This document shows, piece after piece, positions 1 to 6,102 of a stretch of 12,339 nt of DNA. The notes under the pieces are model-generated. The model was not told where the DNA came from and made no database searches. It worked only from the letters and a program-made list of their open reading frames with translations. This DNA comes from an uncultured Ruminococcus sp. Lineage in GTDB: Bacteria > Bacillota > Clostridia > Oscillospirales > Ruminococcaceae. Made by a program: the position numbers and the translations under genes. The DNA is taken from the NCBI GenBank assembly GCA_900752785.1, contig CAADWP010000146.1, positions 1 through 12,339 of the forward strand, given 5' to 3'. The stretch's first letter is position 1. Every line of letters starts with the position of its first letter.

Positions 1-282
1 GGCTCGCCCGATATTCTGATACTTGACGATTCGACAAGCGCGCTCGACTACGCTACCGATCTGGCTCTCAGAAAATCGCTGAAATCAGAAATGTCTGAAA
101 CTACGGTTATTATGATCTCCCAGAGAACGACTTCTCTTAAAGACGCCGACAAGATTATTGTCATGGAGGACGGTGAGGCTGTAGGTATCGGAACTCACAG
201 CGATCTCCTTAAAAGCTGTGATGTCTACAGCGAGATCTACAGATCACAGATGAACGATATGGAGGGCAGTACAAATGCTTAA
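1..282 (+). CDS. ABC exporter half-transporter, 3' end only (degenerate-site subunit)
   Basis: Only the last 93 residues are present; the gene starts upstream of the window. The fragment is the end of an ABC nucleotide-binding domain. Walker B (ILILDD) is at residues 5-10, followed by a D-loop (SALD) and the switch region ISQRTTS. The position after the Walker B Asp is Asp rather than the catalytic Glu, and Gln41 replaces the switch His. Both are hallmarks of the degenerate subunit of heterodimeric exporters, the BmrC or TM287 kind. The TAA stop overlaps the start of the next gene by 8 nt (ATGCTTAA), so the two are co-translated and should form a heterodimer in the cytoplasmic membrane. It corresponds to the complete subunit at 6103-8418, which has the same substitutions. 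The substrate cannot be told; multidrug or peptide export are the usual roles. Confidence 0.9.
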   Translation, partial: GSPDILILDDSTSALDYATDLALRKSLKSEMSETTVIMISQRTTSLKDADKIIVMEDGEAVGIGTHSDLLKSCDVYSEIYRSQMNDMEGSTNA

Positions 283-2014
283 AACGCTTAAAAGGGTGTT
301 TTCCTACGCCCGTCCTTACATTTTATACTTCGTACTGACAATTTTTTTTGCCGCTGCCGGAGTATCTCTTTCACTTTCGGTCCCTGTCTTTATTGGAAAG
401 GCAGTTGATTGCTGTATTGGCAAAGATGCTGTCGATTTCGACGAACTGAAAAAAATTGCGGTTCTTCTTGCCGCAATAGTTATAGGCAGCGCTTTATTTC
501 AGTGGTTTATGAGCCTATGCACCAACAAGCTGGCATTTCTTACTATCCGCGATCTTCGCGCCGATATCTTCAATAAACTGGAGCGCGTGCCGCTAAAATA
601 TATCGACAGACACACAAAAGGAGAGCTTACAAGCCGCGTTATTAATGATATCGAGATAATTTCTGATGGACTTTTGCAGGGATTTACACAATTTTTCAGC
701 GGAATCATAACGATACTCGGAACGCTTGTGTTCATGATGACAATAAATATTAAAATTGCTGTTGTAGTTGTTCTTATGACTCCCCTATCGTTTATTGCCG
801 CATCGAAGATCACAAAGGCTTCCCATAATTCCTATATGCAGCAGTCAAAGCTGCGCGGCGAAATGGTAAGTCTTGCGGAGGAAATGGCAGGAAACCAGAA
901 GCTTGTCAAGGCTTTCGTTTATGATGAACGCGCCGAAGAACGCTTTGCAAAAATCAACGGAGAATACGGAAAAATCGGCGCTAAGGCAACTTTTTTCAGC
1001 TCTATGACCAACCCGACAACACGTTTTGTAAACGGTCTTATCTATGCTGCCGTCGGATTCCTCGGAGCTATGGGCGCTGTCGGACGCTTTTCCTTTGTGG
1101 GAAAAATGTCCGTAGGAAATCTTTCAAGCTTCCTTGCCTACGCAAATCAATACACCAAGCCGTTCAACGAAATTTCAGGTGTTTTTGCCGAACTTCAAAA
1201 CGCTGTTGCTTCAGCTCAGAGAGTTTTTGACGTTCTCGACGAAGAAGAGGTCTCAGACGATTCTGATAAGGAAATTCTCGAAAACTGTACCGGGAAACTG
1301 AGCTTTAAAGACGTTTTCTTCTCATATAATCCCGAAATAAAGCTTATTCAGAATTTCAGCCTCGATGTTAAACCGGGTCAGCGCGTTGCTATTGTCGGAC
1401 CAACCGGCTGCGGAAAATCCACTATTATCAATCTGCTTTTGAGATTTTATGATATCGACAGCGGAAGCATAGAGGTTTCAGGGAAAAATATCTTCGATTT
1501 TACACGCGACAGCCTCCGCAGCAGCTTTGGCATGGTTCTTCAAGAAACATGGATTTTCACGGGAACGGTAGCGGAAAATATAGCTTACGGCGTTCCGAAC
1601 GCAAGCAGAGAGCAAATTATTGAAGCTGCAAAATCAGTCTATGCTCACGGCTTCATTAATCGTCTCCCGAACGGCTATGATACGGTTATAAGTGAGGACA
1701 GCGGACTTTCTCAAGGTCAAAAGCAGCTTATTTGTATTGCTCGCATAATGCTTATGAATCCCCCAATGCTCATTCTCGACGAGGCGACAAGCTCCATTGA
1801 TCTTCGCACGGAACACCGTATCCAGAAAGCTTTCCAAAAGCTTATGGACGGACGTACAAGCTTTATTATCGCGCATCGTCTTTCAACAATCAAAAGTTCG
1901 GACATTATCCTTGTTATGAAAAACGGGAATATTATCGAGCAAGGCAGCCATGCATCGCTTATGAAACAAAACGGTTTCTATGCAAACCTCTATAACAGCC
2001 AGTTCGCTTCATAA
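275..2014 (+). CDS. ABC exporter half-transporter, catalytic subunit (TMD-NBD)
   Basis: A 579-residue type IV ABC exporter half-transporter. The membrane domain covers about residues 15-310, with hydrophobic segments near 15-40, 58-80, 138-180 and 250-275. The nucleotide-binding domain covers about 340-575. Walker A GPTGCGKS is at 375-382, Q-loop Gln at 423, signature LSQGQ at 478-482, Walker B PMLILDE with catalytic Glu503, and switch His534. The signature is non-canonical, with Gln in place of the second Gly. In the heterodimer this signature would complete the degenerate site of the upstream subunit, while its own Walker A/B and His would pair with the partner's signature as the hydrolysing site. 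The ATG at 275 is preceded by GGAGGG at 261-266 and overlaps the upstream stop by 8 nt. A strong terminator follows at once, so this is the last gene of its operon. The exported substrate is unknown. Confidence 0.95.
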   Translation: MLKTLKRVFSYARPYILYFVLTIFFAAAGVSLSLSVPVFIGKAVDCCIGKDAVDFDELKKIAVLLAAIVIGSALFQWFMSLCTNKLAFLTIRDLRADIFNKLERVPLKYIDRHTKGELTSRVINDIEIISDGLLQGFTQFFSGIITILGTLVFMMTINIKIAVVVVLMTPLSFIAASKITKASHNSYMQQSKLRGEMVSLAEEMAGNQKLVKAFVYDERAEERFAKINGEYGKIGAKATFFSSMTNPTTRFVNGLIYAAVGFLGAMGAVGRFSFVGKMSVGNLSSFLAYANQYTKPFNEISGVFAELQNAVASAQRVFDVLDEEEVSDDSDKEILENCTGKLSFKDVFFSYNPEIKLIQNFSLDVKPGQRVAIVGPTGCGKSTIINLLLRFYDIDSGSIEVSGKNIFDFTRDSLRSSFGMVLQETWIFTGTVAENIAYGVPNASREQIIEAAKSVYAHGFINRLPNGYDTVISEDSGLSQGQKQLICIARIMLMNPPMLILDEATSSIDLRTEHRIQKAFQKLMDGRTSFIIAHRLSTIKSSDIILVMKNGNIIEQGSHASLMKQNGFYANLYNSQFAS

Positions 2015-2058
2015 AATACTCCCCCACAATATAACGGAATATTGTGGGGGTATTTTAT
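2011..2058 (+). terminator. Rho-independent terminator of the first ABC operon
   Basis: CCCCCACAATAT at 2021-2032 pairs perfectly with ATATTGTGGGGG at 2039-2050 around a 6-nt loop. A 2-nt bulge and a further 8-bp ATAAAATA/TATTTTAT stem extend it, so the downstream arm ends in TATTTTAT. The structure begins inside the stop codon of the preceding exporter gene. Confidence 0.9.
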
Positions 2059-2218
2059 GAACCTGTCTTCACAAGATTCGTATGCGAATTTCAAGCATAA
2101 TTTTGTCGATTGCAAGGCGAAAAAGTGAAAGCATACTGTCGTATGTCGAGCTTTTTCAACGCAGCAAGCGGCAAAATTTATTGAAAATACGTGCGCGATA
2201 TCCTGTGAAGACAAGTTC
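2059..2218. repeat. 160-nt MITE-like element folding into one long hairpin
   Basis: The two ends are inverted repeats: GAAC-N-TGTCTTCACA-N-GAT from 2059 matches the reverse complement of the sequence ending at 2218, with only two mismatches in the first 19 positions. Complementarity continues inward: AATTTTG-rich blocks, then GAAAAAG (2119-2125) with CTTTTTC (2151-2157), then an apical stem GCATAC (2131-2136) with GTATGT (2141-2146, one G-T pair) around a 4-nt loop. The apex lies exactly at the midpoint. There is no convincing coding potential. It has the form of a miniature inverted-repeat element or a mobile palindromic repeat. A TA on either side could be a target duplication, but this is uncertain. 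No second copy was found in this window. Confidence 0.7.
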
Positions 2219-2323
2219 TAAAAGTTTTGAATTTTTTGTCCAATTTTTTATTGTGCTGCGATTGTATTATATGTAGGCGGCGCTTGCGTATAGATCCGGA
2301 TAAAATGACAGGGTGGTGAATAT

Positions 2324-2887
2324 ATGGCGGATAACTGCAAATCTATTGATATTAATGGAGAACAACCCGAAAAATCATGCAAAAAAATTATTGAACAGTT
2401 TGAAGGCTACGTTAAAACTGTCGTAGTCAATAAAATCGGCAGCATTGCCTCCCATGAGGACATAGAGGACTGCATAAGCGATATTTTTGCTGAGCTTTAC
2501 AATGCGTCTGTTAAAATACCGGATTCTGATGATGAACTTAAATATCTTCTCGGAACTATTGCAAAACGCCGTGCCGTGGATTATTTCCGCAGATTGACCT
2601 GCCGAGGCAGGAACAGCGGATTTCTCGATGACGAGCAGCTTTTGGCGATCTCATCAGATGACGACACCGAGAAAGAAATTGAAAACCGCGATTTGAAATC
2701 CGCGCTGTGGAATGCGGTCGAGCAGCTTGGCGAACCTGATTCCGCGATACTTATCTATCAGTATTTCTACCGCAAAAAAATTCGTCATATTGCCAAAATT
2801 CTGTCGATGTCACCGTCTGCCGTACATAAAAGAAGCCTTCGCGCGCGCCGAAAGGTCAAAGATATTTTAATTAAACAAGGATATTAA
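2324..2887 (+). CDS. ECF-type sigma-70 family RNA polymerase sigma factor
   Basis: A 187-residue protein with the two-domain layout of ECF sigma factors. Region 2 covers about residues 20-92: an acidic helix (EDIEDCISDIFAEL) resembling region 2.1/2.2, then LLGTIAKRRAVDYFRR, typical of the region 2.3/2.4 helix that melts and reads the -10 element. An acidic linker (about 100-123) leads to region 4 at about 124-183, with a helix-turn-helix (IRHIAKILSMSPSAVHKRSLRARRKV) that would bind the -35 element. ATG 2324 has GGGTGGTGA at 2311-2319. The stop codon lies within the ribosome site of the next gene (13-nt gap), which encodes a single-pass membrane protein fitting an anti-sigma factor. The promoters it recognises are unknown. 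No convincing consensus promoter was found in 2219-2323, so the pair may be autoregulated, but this is not shown. Confidence 0.85.
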   Translation: MADNCKSIDINGEQPEKSCKKIIEQFEGYVKTVVVNKIGSIASHEDIEDCISDIFAELYNASVKIPDSDDELKYLLGTIAKRRAVDYFRRLTCRGRNSGFLDDEQLLAISSDDDTEKEIENRDLKSALWNAVEQLGEPDSAILIYQYFYRKKIRHIAKILSMSPSAVHKRSLRARRKVKDILIKQGY

Positions 2888-2900
2888 GGAGGTATGTGCT

Positions 2901-4145
2901 ATGAAAAAAAAAGAAGATGATATTTTTGTTAATTTAACTAAGCTTGACGATGATATCGTCAGTCGAATCGCTGAAAAATACCCTGATTCAAACAAAACAG
3001 AAATTAAAAGAATTTTCCGAAAAACAACAAAAAAGCTTAATTCCTCAGAAATATGTTCCGATAAAACGGAAGTCATTTCTAATACAGATAAAATCAGAAA
3101 ATTCCGCTGTCCGCGGTTTGTGTCAATAGCTGCCGCATTTCTTATTATAGCGGCATCTGTGCCGGGAATGTACTTTGCAATGCGGAATATGCCCGCTGAT
3201 TCCGATAAGGATAACGATCTCCCGATAATTACGGAGGATGCCAATAATTCTAATATGACAGGAGCGTCAGAAAATTCAACATCAACAAAATTTAATAACA
3301 GCGCCGCAATCGCCGAACCAACTGAAAAAACAACCGTCACGACTACCTATAAGCCTGATGAAACGAATACAAACACAACTATGACGCAAAAAACAACGAA
3401 ATCGGTCAATACGATTGAACCGGAAAAAACGACCTCCCCTGCTGTGACTACTACGAAAATTTGCTCATACCCAAAATTAACTACCGCGCCTATCCAGAAT
3501 CCGAATATTCCCCAAACACAAAGAAAATTAACAAAAGACGATGTAATAAGACTTGCCCACAAAGGCGACGCTCTCACATGGTCCGACTTTGAAAACTATG
3601 AATATACGGATATAGGCTCGGGCTTGTATGTCTGGGAATTTATAATTGACGACGACTTAAGGCTTCTTGTTGGCGGCGTAGGTCTCGAAACAAAACCGGG
3701 GTACATTAGGCTTAAAGGCTCTAACAGAAAAGATATTGATATACGATATGAAGATCCCGAGGATTTCATTTACGACATACGCAAACCGTTATATGCTCGC
3801 CAAGAAAAAATCCGTTCCGGAGAGCTGTCAGCAAATACCCCGAGACTCACGCTTGAACAAGCTCAAAAGATCATCAGCAATGCAGGCAAGCCTAATGGCT
3901 ATTACGACATTGACTATTCTCTCCGCATAATAGAAGCCTTCAACAAGATATGCGGATGCCCTGACGTTGAATATTCAAAACTTCCGGGCGATTATACAGC
4001 AGAATATCATTACTGGCTCGATGATAACGGAAAAGAAATGATCATAGTTCATCCCGATCAAACCGGATTTTTTTACGCTGATAACAGGGGCAGCAGTCAT
4101 CCGTGGATAAATCTTATTCCCGGTCAAGCAAATTTAGACGGTTAA
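2901..4145 (+). CDS. Probable membrane anti-sigma factor / extracellular sensor with Thr-rich stalk
   Basis: A 414-residue protein with four parts. The cytoplasmic N-terminus (1-70) carries a KLDDDIV motif at about 14-20, resembling the 'LDDD(I/L)(I/V)' stretch I recall at the start of Ruminococcus anti-sigma-like proteins. One transmembrane helix follows at about 72-93. Residues 100-200 form a low-complexity stalk rich in Thr, Ser and Asn (TTVTTTY, TTSPAVTTT). The folded outer domain (about 207-405) begins LTKDDVIRLA and contains LTWSDF, DIGSGLY and LLVGG. ATG 2901 follows an AAGGAGG that overlaps the upstream sigma factor's stop. Topology and coupling suggest that the N-terminus holds the sigma factor and the outer domain senses a ligand or envelope state. 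The outer domain resembles one I recall in Ruminococcus secreted proteins but could not be named; its ligand is unknown. No zinc-binding anti-sigma motif (HxxxCxxC) is present. Confidence 0.7.
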   Translation: MKKKEDDIFVNLTKLDDDIVSRIAEKYPDSNKTEIKRIFRKTTKKLNSSEICSDKTEVISNTDKIRKFRCPRFVSIAAAFLIIAASVPGMYFAMRNMPADSDKDNDLPIITEDANNSNMTGASENSTSTKFNNSAAIAEPTEKTTVTTTYKPDETNTNTTMTQKTTKSVNTIEPEKTTSPAVTTTKICSYPKLTTAPIQNPNIPQTQRKLTKDDVIRLAHKGDALTWSDFENYEYTDIGSGLYVWEFIIDDDLRLLVGGVGLETKPGYIRLKGSNRKDIDIRYEDPEDFIYDIRKPLYARQEKIRSGELSANTPRLTLEQAQKIISNAGKPNGYYDIDYSLRIIEAFNKICGCPDVEYSKLPGDYTAEYHYWLDDNGKEMIIVHPDQTGFFYADNRGSSHPWINLIPGQANLDG

Positions 4146-4156
4146 CAATATGCAAA

Positions 4157-4185
4157 AAGGCTGTGCAGAATTTCTGTACAGCCTT
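4157..4185. terminator. Bidirectional terminator between convergent genes
   Basis: AAGGCTGT-G-CAG (4157-4168) pairs with CTG-T-ACAGCCTT (4174-4185), a 12-bp stem with one G-T pair and a 5-nt loop. It sits between the convergent anti-sigma gene and hom. On the minus strand the stem ends in a run of five T (complement of 4154-4158), a good terminator for hom. On the plus strand the tail (ATCATATTTTT) is weaker but usable. Confidence 0.85.
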
Positions 4186-4194
4186 ATCATATTT

Positions 4195-5385
4195 TTAAAG
4201 AATCGGCATAAATGCCAAAGCATTTGAACTTTCCGCTTTCGCCTTAGCCTCCGCAAAAGTAAGCTCCCCTGTTGTCAGGAACGACATTCCGTCGTCGTGA
4301 TTGTAAACCTCAACTCCCTCCAGATCGGAGCCTAAAGGCAGTCTGAAATACCAGCGCGACTTGAAATTGTCGATGCACTCGATAAAAGAATCGTCCTCCG
4401 AAGAACTCCAGCTCTGAGAGAATACGGTCACATTATGCTTTACAGCCTCGATAACATCGCCGAGAACCGCGCTTGCCGTCGGAAATTTTCCCGCACCGCG
4501 TCCATAGAACATTGTCTGGTCGATTCCGTCGCCGTAAACAAGCACCGCATTGAATACATCGTTCACTCCCGACATAATATTATCATATGAAACCAGCATC
4601 GGCATGACGGCAGGAAGGATCTTGCCGTTTTCCGTTCTGCGAACAGACGCCACAAGCTTTACTGCATAACCAAGCACATCCGCAGCGGCGACATCGCAGA
4701 GCTGAACCTCAGAAATTCCCTTTGTATAAACGCTTTTGGGATAAACATGATTTCCGAAAACAAGGGAGGATATAATGCAGATCTTGCGGCAGGCGTCATG
4801 ACCTTCGACATCGGCAGTAGGATCTTTTTCGGCATAGCCAAGCTCCTGGGCAAGCTTGAGAGCTTCGTCAAACGGCATATTTTCATTGTACATTTTTGTA
4901 AGAATGAAGTTCGTTGTACCGTTCAGAATACCTGCAACCTTGTCGATATCGTTTGCGGCAAGACATCTGTGCAGCGGACGTATGATTGGGATAGCTCCGC
5001 CTACGCTTGCTTCAAAGAAAAAGTTGCAGTTATGCTCCGCAGCTGTTTTCAGCAATATATCGCCTTTTGCAGCAACAAGCTCTTTATTTGAAGTAGATAC
5101 GCTCTTACCTTTTTCAAGGCAGGCTTTTACAAAGGTAAACGCCGGCTCAACGCCGCCCATACACTCGGCAACCGCCTTTATCTCATCATCGTTCACAATA
5201 TCGTTAAAGTCCTTAGTAAAACGCTCTGCATAAGGAGTATCCGGAAAATCCCTGAGATCAAGGATATATTTCAAATCAATTTCGGTTCCGGCGCGTTTTT
5301 CAATACTTTTTTTGTTTTTATAAAAAAGCTCGACAACACCTGAGCCTACTACACCATGACCTAAAACTGCAATTTTTACTGACAT
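4195..5385 (-). CDS. hom: Homoserine dehydrogenase
   Basis: A cytosolic enzyme that reduces aspartate-4-semialdehyde to homoserine with NAD(P)H, the branch point to threonine and methionine. The N-terminal Rossmann fold opens with VLGHGVVGSG (residues 7-16). The catalytic domain has SNKELVA (99-105), GGAIPIIRPL, GILNGTTNFI (152-161) and the family signature ELGYAEKDPTAD..G.D...K with Asp197 and Lys201, equivalent to the active-site pair of yeast Hom6. GRGAGKFPTASAV (295-307) is also typical. The protein has 396 residues, against about 430 in forms with a full C-terminal ACT domain; only about 55 residues follow the ACT-like RWYFRL at 344-349, so the regulatory domain looks reduced. ATG 5385 is chosen over an in-frame ATG 60 nt upstream because TGGAGG lies 9 nt before it and the family starts at this point. 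It is second in an operon with a pheB-like gene, 19 nt apart. Confidence 0.95.
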   Translation of the reverse strand: MSVKIAVLGHGVVGSGVVELFYKNKKSIEKRAGTEIDLKYILDLRDFPDTPYAERFTKDFNDIVNDDEIKAVAECMGGVEPAFTFVKACLEKGKSVSTSNKELVAAKGDILLKTAAEHNCNFFFEASVGGAIPIIRPLHRCLAANDIDKVAGILNGTTNFILTKMYNENMPFDEALKLAQELGYAEKDPTADVEGHDACRKICIISSLVFGNHVYPKSVYTKGISEVQLCDVAAADVLGYAVKLVASVRRTENGKILPAVMPMLVSYDNIMSGVNDVFNAVLVYGDGIDQTMFYGRGAGKFPTASAVLGDVIEAVKHNVTVFSQSWSSSEDDSFIECIDNFKSRWYFRLPLGSDLEGVEVYNHDDGMSFLTTGELTFAEAKAKAESSNALAFMPIL

Positions 5386-5394
5386 ATAAAGAAA

Positions 5395-5400
5395 CCTCCA
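5395..5400 (-). promoter_or_regulatory. Ribosome binding site fixing the hom start
   Basis: TGGAGG on the minus strand, 9 nt before the ATG at 5385. It excludes the longer reading that begins at 5445, whose 20 extra residues resemble no homoserine dehydrogenase N-terminus and would overlap the pheB-like gene. Confidence 0.85.
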
Positions 5401-5404
5401 AAAA

Positions 5405-5848
5405 CTATTCGGCTGAAAGAAGCTTGACCTCCAAAACGCCGTCAAGTTCCTTTATCAAATTAAGCGAAGCGATCTCATCATCGGATTCGCCGGTGAGCCT
5501 AAGTGATATATTTACGGCAGCCGCGCCGTCAACGGGTATACTTTGATTAACTGTGAGAATATTCGCATTAAGGTTATGCAGAAAAGCCAATACGCTTGAA
5601 AGCACTCCCGGACTGTCACTGAGCAGGAGATAAAGATTCACTATCTTACGCGTGAAGATCTCCTCATATGAAAAAACCGAATCCTTGTACTTATAATAAG
5701 CGCTTCGTGATATGCCGATACGCTTACACGCCGAAGCAAGACTTTTTTCGCCTTTTTGCGCCATAAGCTTTTTGACCGTGATGACCTTTGTAAAGACCTC
5801 CGGCAAAATTTCTGAATCGGCAACGATCAGTTGGGAATTATTACTCAT
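5405..5848 (-). CDS. pheB: ACT domain-containing protein, UPF0735/PheB family
   Basis: A 147-residue protein matching the length and layout of Bacillus PheB (UPF0735). The N-terminal third has VKKLMAQKGEKSLASACKRI then GISRSAYYKYKDSVF (46-60), a conserved helix-turn-helix-like segment. An ACT domain follows at about 69-144, with LYLLLSDSPGVLSSVLAFL and ANILTVNQSIP as the usual small-molecule-binding beta-alpha-beta face. ACT domains commonly bind amino acids; in Bacillus the gene sits next to pheA, and in many Firmicutes next to hom. Co-transcription with hom here suggests a role in sensing or controlling aspartate-family amino acids, but the biochemical function of the family is not established. 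ATG 5848 fits family alignments; its ribosome site is only a weak GGGG 8 nt upstream. An in-frame TAG lies 45 nt before the ATG, so no long extension is possible. Confidence 0.85.
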   Translation of the reverse strand: MSNNSQLIVADSEILPEVFTKVITVKKLMAQKGEKSLASACKRIGISRSAYYKYKDSVFSYEEIFTRKIVNLYLLLSDSPGVLSSVLAFLHNLNANILTVNQSIPVDGAAAVNISLRLTGESDDEIASLNLIKELDGVLEVKLLSAE

Positions 5849-5920
5849 GCCTGATACCCCGTTAATTATTTTTATCTAATAATCGTCCTCCATTGAAGAA
5901 CAACTGTACACCACTTAATT

Positions 5921-5949
5921 ACTATACCACTTTTTAGAAATTTTGTCAA
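5921..5949 (-). promoter_or_regulatory. Sigma-A promoter of the pheB-hom operon
   Basis: On the minus strand, TTGACA (complement of 5944-5949), a 17-nt spacer, then TATAGT (complement of 5921-5926). Transcription should start near 5914, giving a leader of about 65 nt before the pheB ATG. No T-box or riboswitch fold was recognised in that short leader. Confidence 0.85.
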
Positions 5950-5952
5950 GGG

Positions 5953-5962
5953 GGTATATACC
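5953..5962. promoter_or_regulatory. Possible operator: 10-bp palindrome between divergent promoters
   Basis: GGTATATACC is a perfect 10-bp palindrome. It lies just upstream of the -35 box of the minus-strand pheB-hom promoter and about 30 nt upstream of the -35 of the exporter promoter. The position suits a shared repressor or activator site. No regulator gene lies beside it and no second copy was seen, so this is a positional suggestion only. Confidence 0.3.
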
Positions 5963-5992
5963 TTTTTTCACTTGATTTTCATTTTTACCTTA

Positions 5993-6021
5993 TTGACATT
6001 TTAAAATATATAATGTATAAT
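5993..6021 (+). promoter_or_regulatory. Consensus sigma-A promoter of the second ABC operon
   Basis: TTGACA at 5993-5998, a 17-nt spacer, TATAAT at 6016-6021: a perfect consensus promoter. Transcription should start near 6028, leaving a leader of about 75 nt before the exporter start at 6103. Such a strong promoter suggests that control, if any, comes from a repressor or from the leader RNA. Confidence 0.9.
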
Positions 6022-6036
6022 GATTAACAGTATTAT

Positions 6037-6081
6037 ATGTTGTTTTTGCACAAATACAGGATTTAATATTTGTACTGTATT
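6037..6081 (+). promoter_or_regulatory. Structured exporter leader with a 9-codon reading frame and two exclusive hairpins
   Basis: ATG 6037 opens a 9-codon frame (MLFLHKYRI) ending at TAA 6064-6066. It lacks a ribosome site and begins only about 9 nt from the predicted transcript start. Within and after it, ACAAATA (6050-6056) can pair with TATTTGT (6067-6073), or AATACAG (6053-6059) with CTGTATT (6075-6081). The two pairings share bases and cannot coexist. The related bmrCD operon of Bacillus subtilis is known to be controlled by a translated leader (bmrB), so attenuation is possible here, but no U-tract terminator follows either stem. Confidence 0.3.
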
Positions 6082-6102
6082 ACCTAACAGAAAGGAGAAA
6101 AT

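Noticed and set aside
2082..2276. 64-codon plus-strand open frame after the first terminator, and a 74-codon minus-strand one at 1990-2214
   Set aside because: Both lie mostly inside the palindromic 160-nt element, lack ribosome sites and have no protein-like composition.
4747..5233. Two long plus-strand frames antisense to hom (114 and 125 codons)
   Set aside because: They lie inside a well-supported minus-strand enzyme gene and have no start signals; they are shadows of its codon bias.
5878..5895. Five-codon minus-strand frame (MEDDY) in the pheB leader, in frame with pheB
   Set aside because: No ribosome site before it and no regulatory amino acids; most likely chance.
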